Shown piece after piece: positions 9,501 to 18,253 of a stretch of DNA of 64,000 bases. Location of the stretch: positions 1 through 64,000 of the forward strand of contig CAZOLI010000008.1 of NCBI GenBank assembly GCA_964580675.1, written 5' to 3'. Position 1 is the stretch's first letter, and every line of letters begins with the position of its first letter. The notes under the pieces were generated by a model. The model saw only the letters and a program-made list of their open reading frames with translations, was not told the origin of the DNA and did no database searches. The position numbers were made by a program, and so were the translations under genes. The stretch is from CAZOLI01 sp964580675. Lineage in GTDB: Bacteria > Planctomycetota > MHYJ01 > CAYXQY01.

Positions 9501-10354
9501 TGAACCGGCGTGACCTTGAAAAATGCCTGATCACCGTGGGCAAAGGGACGGGGTATCTGCTGGTCACGATCGTCACGGCGTTCCCCTTTTACTGGATGTT
9601 CCTCACGTCGGTCCGTGCCGGAATGACAATGGCCAACCTCCCCGGCGATCTCTGGGTTTCTCCCTGGAATTGGGACTTCAGCAGTTACCGAACCGTCCTG
9701 TTCGAGCACGATCCGAGTTTCCTCCATTACATGTGGAACAGTTTTCTGATCTCGGCCGTTACGGTCCTTCTGACCGTTCTATTTTCCACCATGGGGGCAT
9801 ATGCCGTAACGCGGCTTTACTTCAAAGGGAAGCGGTTAATGGGACGGATGATTCTTCTTGTGTATATGTTTCCCGCCATCGTTCTTGTGGTGCCTCTGTT
9901 TGCCATGTTTTCATGGATCGGGCTTCGGGACACACACGTCGGCCTAATTCTTGTGTACCTGGCCCAGACCTTACCGGTCGCTCTTTACCTGATGAAAAGT
10001 TACTTTGACTCCATGCGGACCGACGTGGAAGAAGTGGCCATGATGGATGGTCTTTCTCGCTGGGAGGTCATCTGGAAAGTTACCGTGCCAATGAGTCTAC
10101 CAACCATCGTCTCCGTCGCACTTTACACCTTCATCATTACGTGGAATGAGTTCCTATTTGCCTTTATTTTCCTCGACACGCCTGAGAAGTTCACGTTACC
10201 AATCGGCATTATACACCTGGCCGAAAGCATTCATTCCGGACAGCAGATGCTTGCGGCGGCAGCGGTTATCGCAACGGTTCCGGTCATCGCCCTGTTTATG
10301 ATGTTCGAACGATACCTGGTGAAAGGACTGACGGAAGGAGGAACAAAAGGCTAA
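9494..10354 (+). CDS. sugar ABC transporter permease (MalG/UgpE type)
   Basis: Second permease of the same transporter, 286 residues with about six membrane segments. Its EAA loop reads EEVAMMDGLSRWEVIWKVTVP near residue 177. The MalG-like C-terminal end FERYLVKGLTEGGTKG is present. Two starts are possible: ATG at 9494 (7-bp overlap with the upstream gene) or ATG at 9500 (one-base overlap TGATG); both imply translational coupling. It converges with the thioesterase gene, whose stop lies 58 bp away. Confidence 0.9.
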   Translation: MVMNRRDLEKCLITVGKGTGYLLVTIVTAFPFYWMFLTSVRAGMTMANLPGDLWVSPWNWDFSSYRTVLFEHDPSFLHYMWNSFLISAVTVLLTVLFSTMGAYAVTRLYFKGKRLMGRMILLVYMFPAIVLVVPLFAMFSWIGLRDTHVGLILVYLAQTLPVALYLMKSYFDSMRTDVEEVAMMDGLSRWEVIWKVTVPMSLPTIVSVALYTFIITWNEFLFAFIFLDTPEKFTLPIGIIHLAESIHSGQQMLAAAAVIATVPVIALFMMFERYLVKGLTEGGTKG

Positions 10355-10412
10355 ATCCGATTTTCCGACACCGGATCCGTTTCAGGCACAAATCGGGGAT
10401 TACGGAATGGAT

Positions 10413-10832
10413 TCAGACCCGGTGATCCTCTTCGTCAAGCTGAACGGCCTCCCGAAACCGGTCCGGCACAGGTATCGTCTCTTCGCCCTCATAGTCATAG
10501 AACACCACCACCGTTTCCGCATCGGCCACGTGGCGATCCGACTCCTCAACGTTCAGCCGGTACCCCAGGGTTACGCTCTTCTGGCCAATGTCCCGAACGC
10601 CCGTCTGCACCCGAACGGTCTCACCGTACTCGACCGGGCTTGCATAATCACAGGTGATCTTTGCCAGTATAAAATTCATCTCATCCAGGGTCTCGGATCC
10701 AAGCATATCGAACAGAAACTCGGTACGTGCCTGCTCGATGTAGGTGACGATGACGGCATTGTTCACGTGTTCGAGCACATCAATATCGCGAAATCGAACG
10801 TCCAGCGTGGTTTCGTGCATGAACTGAGTCAT
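10413..10832 (-). CDS. acyl-CoA thioesterase, 4HBT/YbgC-like hotdog fold
   Basis: A 139-residue single hotdog-domain protein. The N-terminal pattern RFRDIDVLEHVNNAV followed by YIEQAR is the 4-hydroxybenzoyl-CoA thioesterase-family signature, with the catalytic Asp in RDID. I chose the ATG at 10832 because GGAGGG sits ten bases upstream; an upstream in-frame start would extend it to 10871 without a better site. It probably hydrolyses acyl-CoA thioesters in the cytoplasm; the substrate is unknown. It lies 70 bp upstream of an unknown anchored protein and gyrA on the same strand, with no clear functional link. Confidence 0.82.
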   Translation of the reverse strand: MTQFMHETTLDVRFRDIDVLEHVNNAVIVTYIEQARTEFLFDMLGSETLDEMNFILAKITCDYASPVEYGETVRVQTGVRDIGQKSVTLGYRLNVEESDRHVADAETVVVFYDYEGEETIPVPDRFREAVQLDEEDHRV

Positions 10833-10942
10833 TCGACAAACACCCTCCATAGGTAACGGAAAATCAACCAAAAGACCCTGTTATTAATATTCGGCCAGGA
10901 CATTGCGAGAACAGAACACCATATTTTTAATCAGCGGAACTT

Positions 10943-11773
10943 CTAATCGGCCGCCTCTTCCGGAAGGGGCGTTGTTCGCTCCAGTCTCATCGGTTTGGAC
11001 AACACTCCGGACGAAATTTTCTGACGGAGCAGCTGACCCCGTTCCGTGATCCACGCCATGGCCTGTAACTGTTCGCTCCGCAGACGAGACTCGAGAGTTA
11101 CCCGAAGCGTTTTATGATTCGAACCCCTCCAGAGAACCTCGTGTTTCTCACGGTCCGTTCGGATACGGCACGGGATGGTTTGCTGGGAAAGAGGAGCGAT
11201 GATTTGAATGGTTTTTTGCTTTCCGGGATCCGGAAAGGATTGACCCGAAAACGGATCGAGGGAATGAGAGACACCTGAGGAGGCGGAGAAGTCCAGGTTC
11301 ATTTCATTTCCCTTCTCCGGATCTCCGTAGTACATTCGCATGCGGCCGTCCTCTCTCCGGCCGGAAAACCGAATTTTCCCGCCAACGGGCAACTGAAATG
11401 AAATCCGAAACGTCCGAATGTCTCCGGAGCGGTCATAAAAGGTTTCGGATTGAACCTTTACCATGACCTGTTGATCGAGAATCGATGAGGGGCGCATTCG
11501 GAGAGTGCTGGTCACCTTTACCTCCGAATCCTGCTTATTCGCACGTCTACGGCTCGTGCCAACTTTTTCCCCTCCCTGATAGATGGCAAAGGTAACTTCT
11601 TCCTCGGACAGAAGTTGCCTGAGGAAACGGGCCTGCTCCGTCCGGCGTTCCTCCTCCCTCTCCGGGGAGGAGTCCGAACCGGTCCTACTCCCATACTCAA
11701 CGTTCAACAACCACCCCATCATGATTCCCCAGAAAAGGAGAACAGCACCGGTTATCAATCCTCGCGTACTCAT
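10943..11773 (-). CDS. membrane-anchored protein of unknown function
   Basis: Not recognised. From the ATG at 11773 it has 276 residues: a single N-terminal hydrophobic anchor (about 4-25, ITGAVLLFWGIMMGWLLNV), then a charged linker, then a mostly beta-strand domain of about 220 residues starting EVTFAIYQGGEKVGTSRRR. The fold suggests an exported beta-sandwich or barrel-like domain facing the periplasm, but this is inference. A GTG at 11809 would add 12 residues; neither start has a strong ribosome site. The gene starts 74 bp downstream of the gyrA stop, and may be read through from gyrA. Confidence 0.7.
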   Translation of the reverse strand: MSTRGLITGAVLLFWGIMMGWLLNVEYGSRTGSDSSPEREEERRTEQARFLRQLLSEEEVTFAIYQGGEKVGTSRRRANKQDSEVKVTSTLRMRPSSILDQQVMVKVQSETFYDRSGDIRTFRISFQLPVGGKIRFSGRREDGRMRMYYGDPEKGNEMNLDFSASSGVSHSLDPFSGQSFPDPGKQKTIQIIAPLSQQTIPCRIRTDREKHEVLWRGSNHKTLRVTLESRLRSEQLQAMAWITERGQLLRQKISSGVLSKPMRLERTTPLPEEAAD

Positions 11774-11847
11774 GTCAGGATGTGGGATTGGCCGAAAAAT
11801 CGCGGCCACGGTTTCAGAAGTGGTCCCTGCACAGTTACAGACGTCGA

Positions 11848-14376
11848 TCAGGAACCGGTTTCGGCCTCAGCTTCCTCCCGGTCGTCCGCCGTTTCCTCCG
11901 CATCAGTGCCCCCGTCGCCGGTATCGTCTTCCTTGATGATCCGACCAATAGAAGCAACTCGATCATCGTCCTTTACGGACATGACTTTTACGCCAGCGGT
12001 GTTTCGGCCCTGCACCGGGATTTCCTCCACGGGAATTCGAACCGCCATGCCCCCTGCTGTGGCGAGCATAATTTCATCCTCGTTATAAACGGTTCGGACG
12101 GAGGCAACAGGCCCATTTCGTTCAATCGTTTTCATATTGATCACGCCCTTTCCTCCCCGGGTCTGCTGTCGATATTTGTCAAATTCGGACCGTTTCCCGT
12201 ACCCTGATTCGGAAACCGTAAGCAGGGTGGCATCGGAACGCACAGGAGACACGCCGACCACCTCATCATCATCCGCAAGCCGAATACCGATCACACCTCT
12301 TGTCACCCGGCCGGTTGGTGACACATCTTCTTCGTGAAATTTGATGGCCTGTCCCTGTTTGGTCGCCACCAGGACTTCGTCATCCCCGGATGTGCGAATT
12401 ACGCCCGCAAGCTGATCTCCTTCCTCGAGTCGAACGCCGCGTATCCCCCCTTTCATCGGACGGGAATAATCTTCGAGAGGAGTTTTCTTCACCCACCCGT
12501 TTCGGGTAACCATCAGCAGGTAACCATCGCGATCAAGGTCCCGAATGGATAACGCCGCCGAGACCCGTTCCTCCCGATCTTTGTTCAACAGGTTTACCAG
12601 CGCGCGACCGCGTGAGTTCCGGGAGAGTTTGGGTACTCCGTACATCTTCTGCCAGTATACCTGACCGGTATTGGTAAACAACAGCATGTAATCATGGGTG
12701 GACGTGACGAACAGGTGTTCTATTTCGTCCTCTTCTTTTGTTTTGGCCGCAATAATCCCCACCCCCCCTCGATGCTGATTTGAGAATTGATCAACCTCCA
12801 TGCGCTTGGAATATCCATCCCGGCTGAACAGGACCACCGTTTCCTCTTCGGCAATGAGATCCTCCATGTCAAATCCGTCGACCGGCTCGCCGATGGTGGT
12901 CTTCCGGTCGTCGCCGTGGTCCTCACGGACCTCCCGAATTTCATCCTGAATGATTTCCGTTATTTTCTCGTCGCTTCTTAAAATCAGCTGGTACTCCTCG
13001 ATCTGTTCCCGGAGTTCCTCCAGGCGTTCACGGAGCTTTGCCCGCTCCAGACCGGTCAACCGCTGAAGCCGCATTCGCAGAATGGCATCGGACTGCCGCT
13101 CCGTCAGATCAAATTCCTCACGAAGCTTTCTGCCGGCCTCGTCCGTGGACTCCGAACCCCGGATCATTTCAATCACTTCATCGAGGTTGTCCACGGCCAC
13201 AACAAGCCCTTCGAGACGGTGAACTTCCTCCTTTGCGTTTTCCAGTTTATATCGGGTCCGGCGGCGTATAATTTCCCTCCGGTGATCCAGGAAGTGATCC
13301 AACATCTCCTGAATGGAAAGCACCTCCGGCTGCTGGTCCACCAGTGCAAGAAATATCATACTGACCGTCTTTTGCAGGTCCGTGAACTTAAACAGCTGAT
13401 TCTCGACCAGATCCGCATTCCAGTTCTTCTTTACCTCCACGACGATTCGAATTCCTTCACGGTCCGTTTCATCACGAATGTCGCGAATGCCCTCGATCCG
13501 TTCCTCGTTGACACAATCGGCTATGTCTTCGATTATTTTCTTTTTCTGAATGCCGTAAGGAATTTCCGTAACCACAAGCCGGGGGGACTGCCCTTCCTCA
13601 ATTTCCTGATAAACTTTTCCGCGCAGTGTCACTTTTCCTCTACCGGTACGATACGCCTCTCGCACACCGCCCTGTCCACAAATTGTCCCGCCGGTGGGGA
13701 AATCGGGCCCGGGAAGGTGTTCCATGATCTCGTCCACGGACGCGTTCGGGTGCTCGGTACGGTACAGAAGTGCGTCACAGACTTCCGTTAAATTGTGGGG
13801 AGGAATGCTCGTGGCCATTCCCACGGCAATGCCGGAAGAGCCGTTGCAGAGCAGGTTTGGTATCTTGGCGGGAAACACCACCGGCTCTTCTTTGGTTTCA
13901 TCAAAGTTGGGCTGAAAGTCGACCGTGTCCCGGTTAATGTCCTCCATAAGATCCACGGCCATTTTCGTCATCTTCGCCTCCGTATACCGCATTGCGGCGG
14001 GAGGATCTCCGTCTATGGATCCGAAGTTCCCCTGGGGATCAACGAGAGGATACCGGCTATTCCACGGCTGTGCCATTCGCACGAGGGTTGGATATATGGC
14101 CTGGTCCCCGTGGGGATGATAATTTCCCATTGTTTCCCCAACGATCTTGGCCGATTTCCTGTGGCCTCTTCCCGGCGTCAGGTTCAGGTCACGCATGGCG
14201 TACAGAATGCGTCGCTGCGAAGGCTTCAGCCCGTCCCGAACATCCGGAAGCGCCCGGGAAACAATGACACTCATTGCGTAATTCAAATACGAGTTCTTCA
14301 TCTCATTCACGATGAAGAGATCACGAATATCCTCGTCTGATTCCGGAGCGGGAGGGGTAGTCGTCTGATCTGACAT
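11848..14376 (-). CDS. gyrA: DNA gyrase subunit A
   Basis: Cleavage/religation subunit of DNA gyrase, which introduces negative supercoils. The 842-residue protein has the catalytic Tyr131 in AAMRYTEAK, the winged-helix segment HPHGDQAIYPTLVRMAQPW (87-105) and C-terminal pinwheel repeats with the GyrA box QTRGGKG, which marks it as GyrA rather than ParC. In the quinolone pocket the positions equal to E. coli Ser83 and Asp87 are Gln92 and Pro96. The last 27 residues form an acidic tail. gyrB is not in this window. The start ATG at 14376 fits the family N-terminus (IRDLFIVNEMKNSYLNYAMSV). Confidence 0.97.
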   Translation of the reverse strand: MSDQTTTPPAPESDEDIRDLFIVNEMKNSYLNYAMSVIVSRALPDVRDGLKPSQRRILYAMRDLNLTPGRGHRKSAKIVGETMGNYHPHGDQAIYPTLVRMAQPWNSRYPLVDPQGNFGSIDGDPPAAMRYTEAKMTKMAVDLMEDINRDTVDFQPNFDETKEEPVVFPAKIPNLLCNGSSGIAVGMATSIPPHNLTEVCDALLYRTEHPNASVDEIMEHLPGPDFPTGGTICGQGGVREAYRTGRGKVTLRGKVYQEIEEGQSPRLVVTEIPYGIQKKKIIEDIADCVNEERIEGIRDIRDETDREGIRIVVEVKKNWNADLVENQLFKFTDLQKTVSMIFLALVDQQPEVLSIQEMLDHFLDHRREIIRRRTRYKLENAKEEVHRLEGLVVAVDNLDEVIEMIRGSESTDEAGRKLREEFDLTERQSDAILRMRLQRLTGLERAKLRERLEELREQIEEYQLILRSDEKITEIIQDEIREVREDHGDDRKTTIGEPVDGFDMEDLIAEEETVVLFSRDGYSKRMEVDQFSNQHRGGVGIIAAKTKEEDEIEHLFVTSTHDYMLLFTNTGQVYWQKMYGVPKLSRNSRGRALVNLLNKDREERVSAALSIRDLDRDGYLLMVTRNGWVKKTPLEDYSRPMKGGIRGVRLEEGDQLAGVIRTSGDDEVLVATKQGQAIKFHEEDVSPTGRVTRGVIGIRLADDDEVVGVSPVRSDATLLTVSESGYGKRSEFDKYRQQTRGGKGVINMKTIERNGPVASVRTVYNEDEIMLATAGGMAVRIPVEEIPVQGRNTAGVKVMSVKDDDRVASIGRIIKEDDTGDGGTDAEETADDREEAEAETGS

Positions 14377-14774
14377 ATTCAGGATGTCGTTTTATAAATA
14401 AAAAAAGACCGGAAACGTTCGTTCGTCAAAGACGAGCTGAAGGCGTCAAAACTACAGAACGTCTCCACCGGGTTTTTTCCGGTGAAAGGTCGGGTTCGAG
14501 ACAAAAGGAAAACGTCCCATAGCCGGGGTTTAAGAACATCAGAACTGATCTGTTCAAGTAAGCGTTGCCCGGGATGAGACTATTCGTTAATTGTACCGTT
14601 TTCCCCCGATCATATCAACGATATAAAAGATATAACCTTGCTTTAATAGGGGTATAAACTGGATTATATAGTGGATTTGATGGGCGCTCCCGACCCATTC
14701 CCAATCGCAGGGTGAACACCGGGTTATTCCGGGAAAGCAACCCGGTTTTTGAGGCGGGGGCGGAGCCGACTACT
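14377..14774. other. spacer upstream of gyrA with hairpins and an orphan terminator
   Basis: No protein-coding gene is seen. A 6-bp stem with a T-rich loop lies at 14466-14484 (CACCGG, loop GTTTTTT, CCGGTG), inside the likely gyrA leader. AT-rich sequence at 14618-14675 includes TATAAA and TTATAT boxes that could serve promoters in either direction. A plus-strand terminator at 14718-14750 closes the region although no plus-strand gene precedes it. Confidence 0.5.
14718..14750 (+). terminator. intrinsic terminator with no annotated upstream gene
   Basis: ACCGGGTT (14718-14725) pairs perfectly with AACCCGGT (14739-14746) around a 13-nt loop, and TTTTT follows at 14746-14750. This is a textbook plus-strand terminator, but the neighbouring genes are both on the minus strand. 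A short transcript of roughly 75 nt starting near 14675, with a second small stem ATGGG...CCCAT, could end here. Confidence 0.5.
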
Positions 14775-15047
14775 TTATGATGAATTCGGTGGTTTTCCGG
14801 ACGTGTCCCGAGGTTCGTTTCCGGGACCCGAACGATACCGTTTCCCTTTTTGGATCAGATGCTTACCGCACACATACAGGTATCCGGCAGTTAATGCAGC
14901 CGCCCCGGTAATAACCCATGACCGCATGCCCATCAGGGGCTCCCTCACCAGACGAAGGACTAGAAGACCGGCAACGACCACGGAGGTCACGAAAAACAAT
15001 AACGCTCCGGCATAGGCACGCCAGGGTTTCATATCTGTTGTGTGCAT
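14775..15047 (-). CDS. small membrane protein of unknown function
   Basis: A 90-residue protein with two hydrophobic segments (about 13-33 and 43-62, the second starting WVITGAAALTAGYLYVCG) and a basic, disordered C-terminus. It resembles no family I can name. The composition and two clear membrane helices argue for a real gene; the start could be the ATG at 15047 or the one at 15032. It lies upstream of gyrA on the same strand but is separated by about 400 bp. Confidence 0.5.
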   Translation of the reverse strand: MHTTDMKPWRAYAGALLFFVTSVVVAGLLVLRLVREPLMGMRSWVITGAAALTAGYLYVCGKHLIQKGKRYRSGPGNEPRDTSGKPPNSS

Positions 15048-15408
15048 GTGTTCATATATACGAATTCGATCGTTGATTACGATTATCGGACACTTAAACC
15101 TCCCGTTCAGGAACCATCACGCCGGATTGTAGCACGTTTTCTCGAATACCTCCAGCGGGGCCGGACCAATCTCTAACCGGCCACCGTTAGTAATCCGGTT
15201 AACCACACCCGGAAAAAATTCCGATTGATATTACCGGTCACAGAAGATACAGTAAACGGATGGAGAAACCGTTAATGCTTCATCCTTCATTTCTGCAGCA
15301 GGGACGAGGATCTCGGGGGACCCGTGCTTGTTCCTCTCGCTGTGAAGAACTGATAATTCCCGATTGCTCTTTGCTTCTACTTCGACAACTTGGGCTGGAC
15401 TTCCGTCA
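15048..15408. other. intergenic region between divergent genes
   Basis: About 360 bp without a recognisable gene. It includes a GGCCGG/CCGGCC 6-bp inverted repeat around 15160-15182 without a T-run. Promoters for the small membrane protein (minus) and the acidic protein (plus) must lie here, but no box pair is convincing. Confidence 0.4.
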
Positions 15409-16299
15409 ATGCACGTAAATCAAACGTCCGGGGGCATGTACGAAATTGAATCCGGGGAACACACACTCCGTCTGGAACGGGAGAAATACGAGGATATTTA
15501 TTACGCTCTTCCCATCGATCCCTCCAACCTGCTTCTGCTGCTTAACGAAACCCTTCTGGACACTCAGGAAGAACGTGAAACACTCGAGGCCATCGTGGAA
15601 AACGAAGGAGGGGTCGAGTCGAGTATGAAAAAACTCATAACCCGGGTCAGTGAGGTTGAACCCGGAGAACCGGAGGCGGCATCAGAAGAAAAACAATCGG
15701 AACAGGAGGACGAACCAGTACGGGAAGCTGAACCTGAGGATGAACCGGAAGTGGTGGGTGAAGAGATGATCGTTGAAACAGATCAATCCGGGACCATGGA
15801 AGAAGAGACAGGAAAAGAAGACGAAAACGACGAAGATATAGTGGATCTTGTGCTTGAAGGCGAGGAAGAGGAGCAGGAATCGGGGTCGTCTCCGGGATTG
15901 GTGGGAGAAAATTCTGAAGCTCCCTCCGAAGGGACGGACCGCGAACTGGACCTTGGGGAAACGGAACAGGAATCTCTCGAGGACAGTGAGGTCGATAAGA
16001 TTTCGGTTGACGAACCGGTGACCCAGCTCGTGTTCAAGAAAAATGAAGATGATACATTTGACCTTATCTACGGAGAACGGGGTCTCCGGTTTCCCTTCGA
16101 GATGATGCAGAAGTTGTTCCTGGGTCTTCCGGACAACAACGCGAAAATGTTCAAAATGTTTTTGAAGGATATCCTCGACTCCCAGGCCGCACGATCCATA
16201 TTTCGATCCATCCTGCAGGAAGCCGGTGGAATTACTTCTTCACTGCAGGTGATACGAGAAAAACTCGAAGAACGAAGTTCTGAATTTCTACCAACCTGA
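15409..16299 (+). CDS. acidic protein with an internally duplicated domain, function unknown
   Basis: Not recognised as a named family. The 296-residue protein has two copies of a domain of about 65 residues, one near residues 18-80 and one near 222-285. They align without gaps: an LR start, a hydrophobic stretch ending LP, an LLDTQ/ILDSQ motif, and EGGVESSMKKL against AGGITSSLQVI. Between them lies a linker of about 130 residues made largely of Glu, Asp, Ser and Gly, surely disordered. There is no signal peptide, so it is probably cytoplasmic. The start is uncertain (ATG 15409, ATG 15436 or TTG 15364); none has a strong ribosome site. The stop TGA is one base from the ATG of the next gene, so the two are coupled. 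Confidence 0.75.
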   Translation: MHVNQTSGGMYEIESGEHTLRLEREKYEDIYYALPIDPSNLLLLLNETLLDTQEERETLEAIVENEGGVESSMKKLITRVSEVEPGEPEAASEEKQSEQEDEPVREAEPEDEPEVVGEEMIVETDQSGTMEEETGKEDENDEDIVDLVLEGEEEEQESGSSPGLVGENSEAPSEGTDRELDLGETEQESLEDSEVDKISVDEPVTQLVFKKNEDDTFDLIYGERGLRFPFEMMQKLFLGLPDNNAKMFKMFLKDILDSQAARSIFRSILQEAGGITSSLQVIREKLEERSSEFLPT

Positions 16300-16300
16300 T

Positions 16301-16780
16301 ATGCCCCCCAATCCCATCATCGATACAGACACGGTTGACCCGGATCAGATTGCTTACGACCTGGACGACATTCGTTCCATTAATCGTCAGCGATACGAAA
16401 TGGAACAGCTCGACGGGATACTCCGGATTGATGAAGAAGACGAAATATGCATCGGAATTCGCCATGTTCGGGACGACGAATTCTGGGTGGAGGGACATGT
16501 TCCCGGAAACCCTCTGTTGCCGGGCTGTCTGATCGTCGAAACGGCCGCTCAGCTCTGTTCGTTTTATCACGGCCATCAATCCGACGATGACCGGTTTATC
16601 GGATTCGGTGGCCTCGAAGATGTTCGGTTTCGCGCCCCGGTTAAACCGGGTAACGACCTCATCGTGGCCTCGGAAGTCATTGAAATTCGAAGCCGGCGCA
16701 TGAAATTTCGAACCCAGGCGTTTCTTCTTCCCCGAATTGTGTACTCCGGCGTGATTATTGGCATGCCCATGGCCGATTAA
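16301..16780 (+). CDS. FabZ/FabA-like 3-hydroxyacyl-ACP dehydratase
   Basis: A 159-residue single hotdog-domain protein. The signature GHVPGNPLLPGCLIVETAAQL (65-85) matches the FabZ active site, with His66 and Glu80 as the catalytic pair. It has about 35 extra N-terminal residues compared with compact FabZ proteins. The role would be dehydration of 3-hydroxyacyl-ACP in fatty acid elongation, or a related step in a specialised lipid; the sequence cannot decide. The ATG lies one base after the TGA of the duplicated-domain protein. It converges with murG 45 bp away. Confidence 0.82.
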   Translation: MPPNPIIDTDTVDPDQIAYDLDDIRSINRQRYEMEQLDGILRIDEEDEICIGIRHVRDDEFWVEGHVPGNPLLPGCLIVETAAQLCSFYHGHQSDDDRFIGFGGLEDVRFRAPVKPGNDLIVASEVIEIRSRRMKFRTQAFLLPRIVYSGVIIGMPMAD

Positions 16781-16825
16781 TCAGACCCTTATATAGAAGG
16801 AACCTTCCATAAGAATTGGGGCCAC

Positions 16826-17944
16826 TCAGGAAGAAGACCGGGACGCCAACTCCAGAATTTGTTCCGCAATTCGGGACGTGGAACCGGTATTCCGCATCTC
16901 CTCCAGGTTTTTCTTCATCGATCGCCGTCGTTCAGAACCCGCCAGAAGCTGCATCACGTGATCGGAAAACGTCTCCCGGTTCAGGCGATTATCCCGAAGA
17001 AGAACGGCGCCGTCCCGGCGCGCAACCTGCCTGGCATTCAATAATTGATGATCTTCCGTCGCATGTGGATATGGGACAAGAACGGCGGGGGTTTTCGTGT
17101 AAATCAACTCAGCGATGGTGGTTCCCCCCGCTCTGGAAACAACAAGATCGGCAGCCGAGTAAAACAGTTCCATCTTTCGGGAAAACGAACGTACCCGGGT
17201 CTCCGGCTCACTATTTTCGTATCCACGTCGGACCTTTTTCTCGTCCCGTTTTCCGGCGATATGAACAACCGTAACCGGCGAGGGGACGGACGAGAGAAGA
17301 GAAACATGTCGCGTGAGCCACCGGTTGATGGATCGAGCGCCCTGGCTGCCCCCGAGCACAAGCAGAACCAGATGATTCTCCGGAATGTCAAGTTGAGACG
17401 TGGCCTCCTCCGCCGGAGGAGCATTTCGGATTCGGGAACGAATGGGGTTTCCCGTTATGTGCACCCCGTCCCGTCTGGAGAGGTATTGAAGGGATGCCTC
17501 CCATTGAAGAAGAAACATATCGGCAATCCGTCCCAGAACTCGGGCGGCCCGGCCCGGTACCACATTCTGATCAAGTACCACGAGTGGCACATCAAGCAGA
17601 TACGAAGCAAATCCGGCCGGCGCCGACCCAAATCCCCCCAGGGCCACCACCACGGAGGGATCGAGCCGGGATATACGTCTTATACTCCGGCTAACCGAAC
17701 CGGCCAGACCCATCGCAAAGGCCGGTAGATCGGCCCCGATGCCGGGCCACTCCGGCGAACTTATGGAATGAAAATTTGCTTCTATCCGCGAAAGAACGTC
17801 CTGATCGAGATCCCGATCCGTACACTGAAACCACACCCGTCCCTCCGGGAGATACTCGATGAACTCTTCGTAAAGAGCCACACCGGGCATCAGGTGACCG
17901 CCGGTACCGCCGCCCGCAAGAAGAATTGTGTGATCGTCCTTCAT
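16826..17944 (-). CDS. murG: UDP-N-acetylglucosamine--lipid I transferase
   Basis: Peripheral inner-membrane glycosyltransferase that adds GlcNAc to lipid I to make lipid II, the peptidoglycan precursor. The 372-residue protein shows the N-terminal GGGTGGHLMPG loop with His17, the second-domain GGSQGARSINRW motif that binds the nucleotide, and the SRAGGTTIAELI...PYPHATEDHQLLNAR region of the GT28 family. Length and start are normal. It is not in a complete division/cell-wall cluster; murD and ddl are elsewhere in the window. The RNase P RNA gene lies upstream on the same strand. Confidence 0.95.
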   Translation of the reverse strand: MKDDHTILLAGGGTGGHLMPGVALYEEFIEYLPEGRVWFQCTDRDLDQDVLSRIEANFHSISSPEWPGIGADLPAFAMGLAGSVSRSIRRISRLDPSVVVALGGFGSAPAGFASYLLDVPLVVLDQNVVPGRAARVLGRIADMFLLQWEASLQYLSRRDGVHITGNPIRSRIRNAPPAEEATSQLDIPENHLVLLVLGGSQGARSINRWLTRHVSLLSSVPSPVTVVHIAGKRDEKKVRRGYENSEPETRVRSFSRKMELFYSAADLVVSRAGGTTIAELIYTKTPAVLVPYPHATEDHQLLNARQVARRDGAVLLRDNRLNRETFSDHVMQLLAGSERRRSMKKNLEEMRNTGSTSRIAEQILELASRSSS

Positions 17945-18253
17945 CCTGAAGACCGTGATGAAGCGGTGTCAGCGACCGGAACCCGGTTACGTTTCATGAG
18001 TGAGCACATTCATAGACGGGTGGGATAAGATTCAGGAGGGATGAATAACATATCAAATCAACGCCGAAGACGCCGGGAAGTGCCGGGAAACGGAACCGGC
18101 AATTTTTAACGAGATCCGAACTTCTCCATTCGAAACAGCACCCACCTGGCAACATTCCTCGTAACCGGATGCGAAGGAGCAAACCGTAGGTTCGGGGAGA
18201 TGACTACCGTTCCTTCAACGGATCAGGTGCAAAAACACCTGACGTTCCGCATC
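17945..18253. other. spacer between rnpB and murG
   Basis: About 310 bp without a gene. A weak hairpin TGCCGG (18081-18086) / CCGGCA (18096-18101) followed by five T's points to the plus strand, where no gene precedes it. An AGGAGGG directly abutting an ATG near 18037 is too close to act as a normal ribosome site. Confidence 0.4.

Noticed and set aside
13219..13791. 190-codon plus-strand frame
   Set aside because: Antisense to gyrA, which is certain from its motifs.
14485..14510. tRNA T-arm-like GGGTTCGAGAC
   Set aside because: No acceptor, D or anticodon arms can be built around it.
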